Shown in pieces: positions 26,850-35,738 of a stretch of 39,888 nucleotides of DNA (position 1 is the stretch's first letter; each line of letters starts with the position of its first letter). Under the pieces are notes generated by a model that worked only from the letters and a program-made list of their open reading frames with translations, made no database searches and had not been told where the DNA came from. Source of the stretch: Rhodopirellula sp. GTDB taxonomy: Bacteria > Planctomycetota > Planctomycetia > Pirellulales > Pirellulaceae. The translations under genes were made by a program, and so were the position numbers. Where the stretch lies: contig NZHC01000037.1 in assembly GCA_002689655.1 (NCBI GenBank), positions 1 to 39,888 of the forward strand. Reading direction: 5' to 3'.

Positions 26850-27581
26850 CTAAACCCGGGTGCTTTCTGGCATGTAAAGGAATGCATTGCAAGTTGGACA
26901 TCGGATCAGTACCGACAGCCTGAGACGATCAATGTATTGGGTGGTCAGCACTTGGTAGCATCCACCACACGATCCATCCTCCACCGGGGCGAGGGCTTCT
27001 TCCCCTTTGGCTTTGATGACTCGGCGGTATTCCACCATGACCTCACCCGGTATCTGTTTCTCGGACTCTTCCAGTTCGGAGTTCACTCGTGCCAGTTCAC
27101 TATTCAGTTCGCTTGTCTTTGCCTCGACTTCGGTGATTCGATTTTTCTGATCGTTATCTTGGTTTTCGAGTTCGGCGGTTACATCTTTCAGTTTGGTTTC
27201 CAGGCCATCGATTTCATCCATTGCTTCGAGAATTTCGTCGCTGAGGACACTATTGGCTTGTTTGTCAGCAGCGATCTGCTCTTTCAGCAAATTGAACTCG
27301 CGGTTGCTTGCGGCGGTATTGAGTTTCGTCTGCAGTTGATCAATTTGTGCCTCACGGGACTTCAGTTGCAGTTGTTTATCATCGGAGAGCAAGTTAGCTT
27401 TTTTTAATGCTTCTTTGAGGGACAGTAAGTTGGCATCTGCTTTGGCAACAAGCGCCTCTCCTGCCTTGATCTGCCGAGGCCCTCTCTCGATTTGAGCTGC
27501 AAGATCCGCACGCTGTCGGTGTATCCTGTGCAGTTTGCGAAGCAGACTTGCGCTGATTTCGATTTTAGAATCACTGGGCAT
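26850..27581 (-). CDS. Coiled-coil protein with C4-type zinc ribbon
   Basis: A 243-residue cytoplasmic protein of the COG1579 type. Residues about 10-185 form one long heptad-rich helical hairpin (many Leu, Lys, Glu and Gln; for example KLNTAASNREFNLLKEQI and EVEAKTSELNSELARVNSEL). The segment KLNTAxxNREFxxL is the family's recognisable core. The C terminus (about 205-235) holds a zinc ribbon with two cysteine pairs, CGGC and CPTC, between which lie VLTTQYIDRLRL. Family members are thought to bind nucleic acid or act as chaperone-like factors, but no exact role is established. It is downstream of rpoD on the same strand, separated by 429 bases and a terminator, so it probably has its own promoter. 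Confidence 0.88.
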   Translation of the reverse strand: MPSDSKIEISASLLRKLHRIHRQRADLAAQIERGPRQIKAGEALVAKADANLLSLKEALKKANLLSDDKQLQLKSREAQIDQLQTKLNTAASNREFNLLKEQIAADKQANSVLSDEILEAMDEIDGLETKLKDVTAELENQDNDQKNRITEVEAKTSELNSELARVNSELEESEKQIPGEVMVEYRRVIKAKGEEALAPVEDGSCGGCYQVLTTQYIDRLRLSVLIRCPTCNAFLYMPESTRV

Positions 27582-27717
27582 GTGTTTGATCGACGTAAGA
27601 GACGGATGACAAGAGAATGGTAACGCGGGTTTGCTTACGCAACCGAAAGACGCGACAACCGGTTGGCGTAACGTGGCGGCGAGTGGTCGCCCAGGTCAGC
27701 CATTCCGTTTCAAGTGA

Positions 27718-27737
27718 TTTCCTGTTCGTTCAGGAAA
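27718..27737 (-). promoter_or_regulatory. Hairpin in the leader of the zinc-ribbon gene
   Basis: Perfect 7-bp arms (TTTCCTG / CAGGAAA) enclose a 6-base loop. There is no T-run on either side, so it is a possible operator or mRNA leader structure rather than a terminator. Confidence 0.35.
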
Positions 27738-27938
27738 AGTCCCGGTTGCGATGACTTCGCGGCAGCCGTACCCATTTAGCATATCGCTCTGGGAAGTTCC
27801 CGCCAGCGACCTTGAGCAGGAAAAGCGTTCAAACAGACGTTAAGCACAAGAAACCAGTCCATTCAGGCCTTCCGTGTCCGAGAATTCGACCGAAATTCCT
27901 ATTCTGATCCGGTCGGACGGTTTGAAGCGTCAGGAAAC

Positions 27939-27970
27939 GAAAAACGGACAGCCAACCTTGGGAAGGCTGG
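27939..27970 (-). terminator. Intrinsic terminator after rpoD
   Basis: On the minus strand, about 40 bases after the rpoD stop, an 8-bp stem with one mismatch (CCAGCCTT / AAGGTTGG, 3-base loop) is followed within 7 bases by TTTTT. The arrangement is that of a Rho-independent terminator. Confidence 0.65.
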
Positions 27971-28010
27971 TTGCCCGCTTGTTCATTGTGCTCTTGAAAA
28001 CACTTTGCAA

Positions 28011-29711
28011 TCAAGCTGCCGTTTTTAGAAACGCAGCCAAGCGATCCGAACGCGAAGGACTTTGAAGTTTCGCGACAGCCTTCGCCTCGATTTGACGGAC
28101 TCGTTCACGCGTCACTTTGAAAATCCTGCCACATTCCTCAAGCGTATAGGAGTAACCGTCCACCAACCCATATCGAAGCCGAATGATTTCTCGCTCACGG
28201 TAGGTAAGGGTTTTCAGCAGTTCGTCGATCTTGCCACGCAGGATGCTACTCGCTGCTGAGCGGACAGGATTGTGGCTATCACCGTCTTGGATGAATTCAC
28301 CAAAACTGCTGTCTTCACCCTCGCCCACGGGCCGGTCCAAGCTTACCGGGTGTCGCCCAATATCCATCACGCGTCGCACTTCCTCGAGTGGGATTTCAGT
28401 GACTTTGCTGATCTCTTCGTAGGTTGGTTCCCGCTTGAGATCCTGTGTCAGTGATTTCTGTGCCTGACGCAATTTACTGAGCACATCAATCATGTGGACT
28501 GGAATTCGAATGGTGCGAGCTTGGTCAGCAATGGCCCTTGTGATGGCTTGGCGAATCCACCAAGTCGCGTAGGTGCTGAATTTGAAACCACGACGGTATT
28601 CGTACTTGTCGACTGCCCGCATCAAGCCTGTGTTGCCTTCCTGGATCAGGTCCAGGAAGGACATGCCACGATTTCGATACTTCTTGGCGATCGAAACAAC
28701 AAGGCGAAGGTTGCCGCTGCTGAGTTGCCGTTTAGTGGCCTCGTACTCTTCAAAATGTCGTCGGGCTTTAACCATTCGGTTGTGCAGGCTCGTAGGGCTC
28801 TCTTGCGTCACAAGCATCAGTTCTCGCTGCTCCTGTCGCAGATCGGCTGCCTCGTCACGGCTGACTGCGTCGTGTCCAAGTTCTGCCAGACGTGCTCGGA
28901 TGAAATTCATTCTTTTGGAAATGTCTTCCAAGTGCTTGAGTAGTGGCGTGACTCGACGACTACGCAAACTGAGCTCTTCTACCAGTTCAAGACACTTTCG
29001 GCGATTGCTGATGAACCGTCGGCGTACTTCAGCTTTCAGGCGTGGCGATGTGCTTTTTCGAACTAATAGCTCAAAGTCAGCTTTATTGTGACGAATCAGA
29101 ACATCGAGAGTACGCAGGTTGTGGGGCATGCGTGCGGTGATCTGTTCTTTGGTCAATCGTTCCGTCAACGAGACCTTAATGGTGCGATCAAAAGGCAATT
29201 CACCACTGTGGACGCGATGCAGCGTTTGCACCGTTGCACGCATGGCGTAATCTGATTCCAACAGTGTACGACGAAATTGTTTCCTGGTGATTTCAATCTT
29301 TTTCGCGAGTGCGATTTCTTCTTCGCGTGTGAGCAATGGAATTTCTGCCATTTGGCTCAAATACATACGGATGGGATCATCGCTTGGCTTGGGCATTTCT
29401 ACCGCAGCTGCCGCCAGTGTTTCACCTTCCGAGCTCGCATTTCCTTCAAAGTTTTCGGTCGGTTTGATGTTATGTCGTCGCATGTCAGCGACATTGGGCT
29501 CGGGGGTGCGAACAAGTTTCGCTTTGGCTTTGGCAGTTGCCGAGTCGATCAGCTGGATTCCTTTGCGTTCGATTGCCATGAGCAAACGATCCAGTTTCTC
29601 GGGGCTGACGTCCTCGTCAGGAAGGTAAGCGTTGACGTCTTCGTAAGTCAGGAATCCTTCCTGAACGCCGCGGGAAATAAGAGATGACAGTTCTTGATCC
29701 ATCAATTGCAT
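28011..29711 (-). CDS. rpoD: Primary sigma factor RpoD (sigma-70)
   Basis: RpoD directs RNA polymerase to housekeeping promoters. At 566 residues it is full length. Region 1.1 (about 1-80) has [20 protein letters not shown]. Region 1.2 starts at [21 protein letters not shown] (about 113). A non-conserved Arg-rich spacer follows (about 150-310). Regions 2.1-2.4 carry [38 protein letters not shown] and [20 protein letters not shown]. Region 3 has [14 protein letters not shown], and region 4 ends in [25 protein letters not shown]. The presence of 1.1 and the exact region 2.3-2.4 sequence separate it from the alternative sigma factors. An in-frame ATG at 29702 could be used instead of 29711; GAGG lies 10 bases before the latter. 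It follows dnaG by 161 bases with a hairpin in between, the conserved dnaG-rpoD order. Confidence 0.96.
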   Translation of the reverse strand: MQLMDQELSSLISRGVQEGFLTYEDVNAYLPDEDVSPEKLDRLLMAIERKGIQLIDSATAKAKAKLVRTPEPNVADMRRHNIKPTENFEGNASSEGETLAAAAVEMPKPSDDPIRMYLSQMAEIPLLTREEEIALAKKIEITRKQFRRTLLESDYAMRATVQTLHRVHSGELPFDRTIKVSLTERLTKEQITARMPHNLRTLDVLIRHNKADFELLVRKSTSPRLKAEVRRRFISNRRKCLELVEELSLRSRRVTPLLKHLEDISKRMNFIRARLAELGHDAVSRDEAADLRQEQRELMLVTQESPTSLHNRMVKARRHFEEYEATKRQLSSGNLRLVVSIAKKYRNRGMSFLDLIQEGNTGLMRAVDKYEYRRGFKFSTYATWWIRQAITRAIADQARTIRIPVHMIDVLSKLRQAQKSLTQDLKREPTYEEISKVTEIPLEEVRRVMDIGRHPVSLDRPVGEGEDSSFGEFIQDGDSHNPVRSAASSILRGKIDELLKTLTYREREIIRLRYGLVDGYSYTLEECGRIFKVTRERVRQIEAKAVAKLQSPSRSDRLAAFLKTAA

Positions 29712-29732
29712 ATCTAAAAAACCTCGTGTTTT

Positions 29733-29751
29733 ACATGCCGTCGTGGCATGT
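29733..29751 (-). promoter_or_regulatory. Hairpin in the dnaG-rpoD gap
   Basis: A perfect 7-bp stem (ACATGCC / GGCATGT) with a 5-base loop lies 22 bases before the rpoD ATG. On the minus strand a run of six T follows 11 bases later, just ahead of the start codon. It could be an attenuator, an RNA processing site that uncouples dnaG from rpoD, or a leader structure near the ribosome binding site. Confidence 0.5.
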
Positions 29752-29872
29752 GGGTCAAATGAAAATCCGTTTCAGTTGCGGTGTGTTGAGCGGTGGCTCC
29801 TTTGGGCGTTGCAGAAACTGACTGGGTCGTCGGAATCCATTGTAAAGTGGACAGTGTAAGTGACTGGTTTGC

Positions 29873-31864
29873 TCAGGAATCATTCCTGATGCGTTGTTGT
29901 AGACGCGCTTTTTCTACGATTGCCTTTAGCAAAGCGTCTTCATCATCTTCTGGCATGGACGCGGATGCCAGTTTTTCGATTTGTCGATTTTGTTCGTCTG
30001 ACATTTCACGTTCGCGGAATCGAGCTAAGATCGCCGCATAACGATCTTCTGCACTTTCTGGAAGTTTGCCTGACCGTTGTGCCACGCGTTCTTGGAGGGT
30101 GACAATTTGATTTTTCAGTGCATCGTTCTCGACGAGCAGCAAGATGGAATCGGCGTCAAGGCAATGTCCGTCAAGCTCCAGGTCCTGATAGGCGGTAAGC
30201 AGCATTTTTGCAGCCATGCCCTCAAGCCATTGCACGTCGATCGCCTCGACTGCCATGTTCGCAAGTTCAGGATTTTCGATGAGTGTTTCGAACAAGTCTC
30301 GTTCCAAGCCACGCATGGGCTTGAGGGTGATGGATTCAGGTGCAGGGCTGTCTGCGAGATGCGTGCTGGCTTGTGCTGGAGTTGTTGGCGGGCTGTTGTC
30401 AGTCTCTTCCGCTGATTCCTGAAAAGCTGCGTTCGGATCGGAATGGCCCGACAGATTGACAGGTGCCGAGTGATTTTGGGTTGGGATTCCTGGGCGGTTT
30501 GGCTTTCGGTAGGCGGAGCGTTTGTTTTCGTTGCGGAGTACCGCGAGCCGTTGCTCCAGACGCTCGACTTTGAATTCGAATCGTTTTGACATTCGATTCA
30601 AGAGCTGATCGACGCGAAGTCCGTCGGGGGCTTTGGCAGCGATCTTGAGCATCTTGTCGACCGCTGATGCGACCGCATGAGTGTCGCGTTCGACGTTAAC
30701 GCCGTCGGTCAGTCGGCCCAGTTTGTGATCGAGTGCATCGGGTGCTTCGCGTGCGCTGTTTTCAAATGCTTCGCGGCCGTGAGCTGCGACGAAATCAGCG
30801 GGGTCACTACCGTCAGGGAGGGTCATGACCCGTAGGTCGACGTCGGCAGAGATGAAAAGTTCCAGTACTTCGTCTGCTCGATTTTGACCTGCCGTGTCCC
30901 CGTCCAAAACCAGCACCACCCGTTCAGCAAATCGCCGAAGGATTTTGACGTGCTGTTCACCCAAGGCAGTACCAAGGACTGCGACCGCCGTCTCGATTCC
31001 AGCCTGTTTGCTCGCTACGACGTCCGTGTAGCCTTCCATCACCATCACTTCACCGTTGCGGCGAATAGCATCGCGAGCGAGGTCCAGGCCATAGAGTTGT
31101 TGCGATTTTCGGAAGAGCATGGTTTCTCTTCCATTGATGTACTTTCCGCCAGCACGATCCCCGTGGCGTTCTGCAATGGCTGGGATGACTCGTCCGCCAA
31201 GTGCGATCGGGCGGCCTTGCAGATCCTGGATCGGAAACATCAGGCGACCGCGGAACATGTCGACATAGCCATCACCAGAACGTTTGGGAGAAGCGACTCC
31301 GCATGCATGTGCGACTTCGCCACTGAACTGGTTCCGTTTCAGCAGATCGACCGCGTAGTTCCATGAATCAGGTGAAAAACCGATTCGAAAATGTTGGCGG
31401 CTCGCGTCGTTGATTCCTCGTGATGCGAGGTAGTCTCGAGCAATCTTGGCATCTGGCTCATTACTTTGCAGGAAGCTGAAGTAGGAATCCGAGGCCAATT
31501 TGATCGCCGACAGCAAGGTCGCTCGGTCCTCTGGGCTCCCGGGTTGGGCTTTCTTGCCCTTGGTGTAGTCGTCGACGGGGATCCCGGCCAGTTCGGCCAA
31601 GGTGCGGATCGCAGTCGGGAAGTCGGTGCCGTCACGTTTCATAACAAAACTGAAGACATCACCACCGATGTCACATGGCCAGCACTTCCATGTTTGCCGT
31701 TCTTGATTGATAGTCATCGAAGGGCGTCGGTCGTTGTGCCACGGGCAGCGGGCAACGAGATTGCGGCCCTGTGGCTGCAATTCAAGCGTTGCACCGATGA
31801 CATCTGCGATGTCAACCGCGCTACGCACACGCTCTTTCAGGTCGAAGTCCTGAGTTGGGGACAA
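29873..31864 (-). CDS. dnaG: DNA primase DnaG
   Basis: DnaG makes RNA primers at the replication fork and binds the replicative helicase through its C terminus. Motifs in order are the zinc-binding domain with a Cys-His-Cys-Cys set (CPWHNDRRPS...KCWPCDIGGD), the primase catalytic core (YLASRGINDASRQHFRIGFSPD, FRGRLMFPI, ALGGRVI, KYINGRET), and the TOPRIM motifs (MVMEGYTDV and VLVLDGDTAGQNRA). After these comes a Pro/Ser-rich linker and a helical helicase-binding domain. The frame is open to a GTG at 31921, but that codon sits inside a perfect palindrome and the extra 19 residues are not family-like. The TTG at 31864, with GGAG seven bases upstream, starts LSPTQDFDLKERV, the expected N terminus, and gives 663 residues. 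It lies upstream of rpoD, probably co-transcribed. Confidence 0.93.
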   Translation of the reverse strand: MSPTQDFDLKERVRSAVDIADVIGATLELQPQGRNLVARCPWHNDRRPSMTINQERQTWKCWPCDIGGDVFSFVMKRDGTDFPTAIRTLAELAGIPVDDYTKGKKAQPGSPEDRATLLSAIKLASDSYFSFLQSNEPDAKIARDYLASRGINDASRQHFRIGFSPDSWNYAVDLLKRNQFSGEVAHACGVASPKRSGDGYVDMFRGRLMFPIQDLQGRPIALGGRVIPAIAERHGDRAGGKYINGRETMLFRKSQQLYGLDLARDAIRRNGEVMVMEGYTDVVASKQAGIETAVAVLGTALGEQHVKILRRFAERVVLVLDGDTAGQNRADEVLELFISADVDLRVMTLPDGSDPADFVAAHGREAFENSAREAPDALDHKLGRLTDGVNVERDTHAVASAVDKMLKIAAKAPDGLRVDQLLNRMSKRFEFKVERLEQRLAVLRNENKRSAYRKPNRPGIPTQNHSAPVNLSGHSDPNAAFQESAEETDNSPPTTPAQASTHLADSPAPESITLKPMRGLERDLFETLIENPELANMAVEAIDVQWLEGMAAKMLLTAYQDLELDGHCLDADSILLLVENDALKNQIVTLQERVAQRSGKLPESAEDRYAAILARFREREMSDEQNRQIEKLASASMPEDDEDALLKAIVEKARLQQRIRNDS

Positions 31865-31912
31865 ACGACAACTCCATTGAAAGTGACGACTGAACCGTGC
31901 AAAACGACGCGC

Positions 31913-31930
31913 GGTACCCACGTGGGTACC
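31913..31930. promoter_or_regulatory. 18-bp perfect palindrome upstream of dnaG
   Basis: GGTACCCACGTGGGTACC equals its own reverse complement across all 18 bases, with no central spacer. It is centred about 57 bases upstream of the preferred dnaG TTG start. A spacer-free palindrome this long suits a dimeric DNA-binding regulator (operator) better than an RNA hairpin. Confidence 0.6.
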
Positions 31931-32215
31931 AGAAGAATACTCGCATGATTCTTCCTTGGTCGCTTCACCTTTTCAAGCCGGCGAAACTTTTCCAATCGGT
32001 CCACCCGCCGTGCTTGGCACGGGAGCCGTTATCCAACGGCACTCAGGTAAATTTCGACTGATGCAATCCTTTGCAGCGTATCAGAATCGAGAAGCGTTTT
32101 GTGCCGCAAATCGATTCTTTCCACGAGCGATCCGCGATTGTGGGGAAACCGATAGCGTGGGTCAACACCAATGTGTCTGTTCTTTTGATTTCTGCTCAAG
32201 TTGCGAAATGAATCA

Positions 32216-33082
32216 CTATCCGGAGTTCGGGTTTCTTGCGACAACACGGTGGAAATGTAGGTAAACCTCTCGGTTCACAACCCGACGCAGTCCTTCGACC
32301 AGGCATGCTGGTTCGTTTTCCGATTCACCTGTCTGAATCACAGACTCCAAGGGAGTTCCCGGTGCGACCGCAAAGGTGCGTTGGTTGATGGTTTGGTTCC
32401 CAGCATCCAGTTCCGGAATGATGAAGTGGCAGGTTGCGCCAAACGTCAACATCCGGGCGTTGTAGGCATCGTGGTAGGGTCGGAAGCCAGGAAATCCAGG
32501 TAGAAGACCGTGGTGTAGGTTGATAATGCGACCGCCTGCGAATTGCCAGCAGGTCTGGGCCGGCAGAATTCTCATGTATCTTGCAAGCACCACGTAGTCC
32601 ACATCGAACTCGTCCAGAATCTGGGTCATGGCATCGTCATCGGCTACACCTCGGTCATTGCCGATCATGCGAAACGGGATGTTGAATTCATCCGCCAATG
32701 TGCCAAGCTTATCCCGGTTCGAGATCAGAACCGCAGTCTCCGCCGAAATCAGATCGGACTGAATCGCCTCCAGAACTGCTCGTGGGGTGTGTTCAACATA
32801 TGTGCAGCAGACTGCGATTCGAGGGCGTTTTTCGCGGTTTTCGCTGCTCCATACTCGGATGGCCAGCGAGGTATGCTGGCCGATCTGCCGCATTGCATCG
32901 GTTAATGGTTCGAATTCATCTGCTTCAATGTCAATCCGGCAAAGCATGGCGAAGATATGTTCTTCGTCGTGGTCATACATCTGGATTTCAGCAATCCGAG
33001 CGCCACGGCCTGTCACATGGTGAATGATGGGGTCTGCCAAGCCGACATTGTCAGGCCCTAGGGCAGTGATGATGACTTCCAT
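32216..33082 (-). CDS. purU: Formyltetrahydrofolate deformylase-like protein (PurU family)
   Basis: PurU hydrolyses 10-formyl-THF to formate and THF, balancing the folate pool. The protein is 288 residues, like the E. coli enzyme (280). The N-terminal ACT domain is clear (VIITALGPDNVGLADPIIHHV, DHDEEHIFAMLCRI; about 1-85). The formyltransferase-fold domain follows with DDDAMTQILDEFDVDYVVLARYMRIL and the active-site block IINLHHGLLPGFPGFRPYHDAY, where Asn and His are catalytic, then FGATCHF and PELDAGNQTINQ with the catalytic Asp. It differs from the classic enzyme in HHG for HHS and LDAG for LDEG, and has a slightly longer 3' block (TGESENEPA). The three catalytic residues remain, so activity is plausible, but a relative with altered specificity cannot be excluded. 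The upstream gap of 294 bases to dnaG on the same strand contains nothing else. Confidence 0.8.
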   Translation of the reverse strand: MEVIITALGPDNVGLADPIIHHVTGRGARIAEIQMYDHDEEHIFAMLCRIDIEADEFEPLTDAMRQIGQHTSLAIRVWSSENREKRPRIAVCCTYVEHTPRAVLEAIQSDLISAETAVLISNRDKLGTLADEFNIPFRMIGNDRGVADDDAMTQILDEFDVDYVVLARYMRILPAQTCWQFAGGRIINLHHGLLPGFPGFRPYHDAYNARMLTFGATCHFIIPELDAGNQTINQRTFAVAPGTPLESVIQTGESENEPACLVEGLRRVVNREVYLHFHRVVARNPNSG

Positions 33083-33739
33083 TGATTTTCTCCAGACGCT
33101 AATCCGTGAACGCTGTTCCGTGAATGCTTGTGATCAGCAACGGCCATTGAACCTCTTCATGACGCGATGGTCCGTTGCCCGCAATTGGGTGCAATGCCGA
33201 GGCCGACACGCGGGCCGCTATTGTGGATTCTTTCATCGTGTTTGCCGACCCCCGTCCCATTGAGTTCCTGCTCGCGGGCGGTTCAGATCTCAGTTCTCGA
33301 ACGCTGGTAGCAGTGCGGAGAGGCACTGGCTTGCTGTTTTGGTTATTGCTGTCTGAGGCTCTGCGGCGGGAAATTCTACTGTTGGAGCCTCTGGTGCAGG
33401 CTGTTTTTGCGTCTGGAAGATCTTTTTGGTCTCAACTCCCGCCACACTGTCTATGGTAGTTCAATGCGGCAAGACAGCTGATAAACTGAGGGGGCCTTTT
33501 TTTCCAGCTCCGCTTGCTGGTGATTCGCTATCTGGCGAAACCCAGCGGGCGTGGGGGCTTCCTTGGTCTCTGGGGCTGGATTTTCGGCGATTAGGGGCTC
33601 ATGGAGTCAAGTGTTTCCAAGAGCCAAGATTGCATGGACGGGGGGCCAGCAAGTTTGTGTGCCGCGTCGAGGGTGCCGTGTTCGCCTCCGTGAATCATGT
33701 TGCTACAGATTGATTTCTGTCGTCTCTTATTCGTAACTT
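33083..33739. other. Intergenic region between divergent genes
   Basis: About 660 bases between the divergent purU-like gene and the YkgJ-like gene. The several overlapping open frames (for example 33175-33459 and 33426-33713 plus) resemble no protein family. Promoters for both genes are expected here; none could be assigned with confidence. Confidence 0.45.
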
Positions 33740-34222
33740 TTGTTCAGAGCCATACTTTTGTCCGCGATCGCACCGCCCACGAAACGACGTCGTAGTCAAC
33801 TGCCAGCCTCGGCGAATTTATGTGATTACTGCACCGCAAAGTGTTGTCACTACTTTGCCTTGACCATCGATGAGCCAGTGAATCGAAGAGACTTTGATTT
33901 CATGCGATGGTACTTGTTGCACGACCGGGCGACCGTTTTCGTCGATAATGACGACTGGTATTTACTGGTTCACACAACGTGCAAGCACTTGAGAGACGAC
34001 TATCGGTGCGGCATTTACGAGACTCGACCGCAGATTTGCCGTGATTACACGACCGATGAGTGTGAGTTTGAGGATGACTGGTGCTACGAAAAGTATTTCG
34101 AGACACCTGAACAGCTGGATGAATACGCTGACGCACTGTTTGGGCCTCAGTTTCCTGATCCAAATGTTGAGGAACGTGACGCCTTGCGTAGTCGTCGTTC
34201 AACAGCACTGCCGATTGCGTGA
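33740..34222 (+). CDS. YkgJ-family cysteine-cluster protein
   Basis: A 160-residue protein with the CxCC-type zinc/iron-chelating cluster of the UPF0153/YkgJ family. The first cluster is LCDYCTAKCCHYF (about 27-39); TCKHL, CGIYETRPQICRDY (about 90-103), ECEF and DWC follow. The cysteines probably bind zinc or an iron-sulfur cluster, but the reaction is not established. The acidic C-terminal part (EQLDEYADALFGPQFPDP) is less conserved. No ATG precedes the cluster; the first is in FDFMRWYL, after it. So the start is TTG, at 33740 or a few codons later at 33758. It lies 172 bases before hisS on the same strand; co-transcription is plausible and a link to tRNA charging is not claimed. Confidence 0.75.
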   Translation: MFRAILLSAIAPPTKRRRSQLPASANLCDYCTAKCCHYFALTIDEPVNRRDFDFMRWYLLHDRATVFVDNDDWYLLVHTTCKHLRDDYRCGIYETRPQICRDYTTDECEFEDDWCYEKYFETPEQLDEYADALFGPQFPDPNVEERDALRSRRSTALPIA

Positions 34223-34394
34223 ATCGTTGAATCCTGTAAAACGGACGGCAGGCCTGTAGGGAAAAATTTTCTGCACGCTTTAGCTCGCCCATGAGATGCA
34301 ATCTCGCGGCTTGGCGTGTTTGACTGATACAGGTGATGCCCTGTCCGGAAAAAAAAGTTCCCGCTCGTTCCTAAATTCCCTTCCATTGCCACAC

Positions 34395-35738
34395 ATGTCG
34401 CTAATCCAACCACGTACGCTTAAAGGGTTCCGGGACTACCTTCCCTCAGTGATGATTCCCCGCGAGCAAATGATGCAAACGGCGAGGGATGTCTTTCGTT
34501 CCTTCGGTTTCGCGCCGATTGACACGCCAGTGCTAGAGCATCTTGAAATTCTGACAGGGAAAGGGAGTGATGAGACTGATCGTCAGATTTACCGTTTTCA
34601 GGATAACGGACGGCGAGATGTGGGGATGAGATTTGATTTGACCGTGCCACTGGCACGCTTCGCTGCACAGCATGTCAATGCCTTAGGAACACCTTTCAAG
34701 CGATATCACATCGCTCCGGTCTGGCGCGGGGAGAATCCACAAGCTGGGCGGTATCGCGAGTTCGTGCAGTGTGACTTCGATACGATTGGCACAGAGTCAG
34801 TGCTGGCCGATATTGAGGCTGTTGCGGTGATCAACAATCTCCTTGCAACGATCGGCTTCGATGCTTTCACAATTAGCATCAACAACCGCGTTATTCTGAC
34901 AGGGCTGTTGGACCACTTGGGATTATCCGAAAAAGCTGTCCCAGTTCTTCGGAGCCTTGATAAGCTTGCCAAGATTGGTCGTGAGAAAACGGCAGCCGAG
35001 ATGTGCAAGGTTGCCGAGATTACGGCGAGCCAGGCTGATTCCGTCTTGGCCTTGGCTGAGTGTGATGGGGATGCCGATTCCATTTTTGCTCGGCTGCCTG
35101 AGATCACCGGGGGCAATGAGACAGCCGCTGCGGGAATTGAGCGTCTGGAGCACATTTACAAAGGTGCCTTGGCGTCGGGGGTCCCCGCATCAAGACTGAA
35201 GCTGGATGTTTCGATTGCGCGGGGGCTTGACTATTACACCGGGGTGATTTTTGAAACGACCCTGGATGATCTGCCAGGAATCGGAAGTGTTTGCAGTGGT
35301 GGTCGTTATGACAATCTGGCAGGTCTTTATACCAAGCAACATCTGCCAGGCATTGGCGCATCGCTGGGATTGGACCGTCTCTTAGCGGCCATGGAGGAAT
35401 TGAACTTGCTGCCAGATGCTTCTACGCCTGCTCCCGTTTTGATCGCGTTCTTTGATCGCGACTTTCGAGATGACTATTTACGTTTGGCAAGCAATCTGCG
35501 AGCTGCAGGTATTTCCGTCGAGGTGTACCCCGATGCAAAGAAGCTTGGAGTGCAATTGAAATACGCGTCCCAAAAAGGATTCACCGTTGCCATTATCGCC
35601 GGTGGAAACGAGTGGGGCGAGAGTCGTTGTCAAGTGAAGACGTTAGCGTCACGAGAATCGCTTGATGTTGCCTACACGCATGAGAGTCCAGGTGCATTGG
35701 TCGATGTGCTGCGGAAAATCATCGCGGATGCGACTTGA
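34395..35738 (+). CDS. hisS: Histidyl-tRNA synthetase
   Basis: HisRS charges tRNA-His with histidine; it is a class II synthetase acting as a homodimer. The frame opens at 34296, but the ATG at 34395 begins MSLIQPRTLKGFRDYLP, the normal start of the family, giving 447 residues. Motif 1 is near the N terminus (FGFAPIDTPVLEHLEIL), motif 2 is RYHIAPVWRGENPQAGRYREFVQCD, the histidine-specific block is ARGLDYYTGVIFE with GSVCSGGRYDNL, and motif 3 is GIGASLGLDRLLAAM. The C-terminal anticodon-binding domain has NLRAAGISVEVYP and KLGVQLKYASQKGFTVAIIAG. Its 3' end overlaps the convergent hydrolase gene by 20 bases. No strong ribosome binding site was seen. Confidence 0.95.
   Translation: MSLIQPRTLKGFRDYLPSVMIPREQMMQTARDVFRSFGFAPIDTPVLEHLEILTGKGSDETDRQIYRFQDNGRRDVGMRFDLTVPLARFAAQHVNALGTPFKRYHIAPVWRGENPQAGRYREFVQCDFDTIGTESVLADIEAVAVINNLLATIGFDAFTISINNRVILTGLLDHLGLSEKAVPVLRSLDKLAKIGREKTAAEMCKVAEITASQADSVLALAECDGDADSIFARLPEITGGNETAAAGIERLEHIYKGALASGVPASRLKLDVSIARGLDYYTGVIFETTLDDLPGIGSVCSGGRYDNLAGLYTKQHLPGIGASLGLDRLLAAMEELNLLPDASTPAPVLIAFFDRDFRDDYLRLASNLRAAGISVEVYPDAKKLGVQLKYASQKGFTVAIIAGGNEWGESRCQVKTLASRESLDVAYTHESPGALVDVLRKIIADAT

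Larger units (their letters stand above)
27582..28010. other. Intergenic region between rpoD and the zinc-ribbon gene
   Basis: A 429-base gap. It contains the rpoD terminator (27939-27970), a perfect 7-bp hairpin TTTCCTG-TTCGTT-CAGGAAA at 27718-27737 (137 bases before the zinc-ribbon gene), and presumably that gene's promoter. No open frame deserves a call. Confidence 0.5.

Noticed and set aside
31956-32264. 102-residue plus-strand frame between dnaG and the purU-like gene
   Set aside because: It overlaps the 3' end of the purU-like gene, lacks a ribosome binding site and resembles no protein.
33055-33064. 10-bp palindrome GCCCTAGGGC near the start of the purU-like gene
   Set aside because: It lies inside the coding sequence and is too short to stand out.
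33175-33713. Open frames upstream of the YkgJ-like gene
   Set aside because: They overlap in different frames with composition unlike the neighbouring genes; treated as intergenic.
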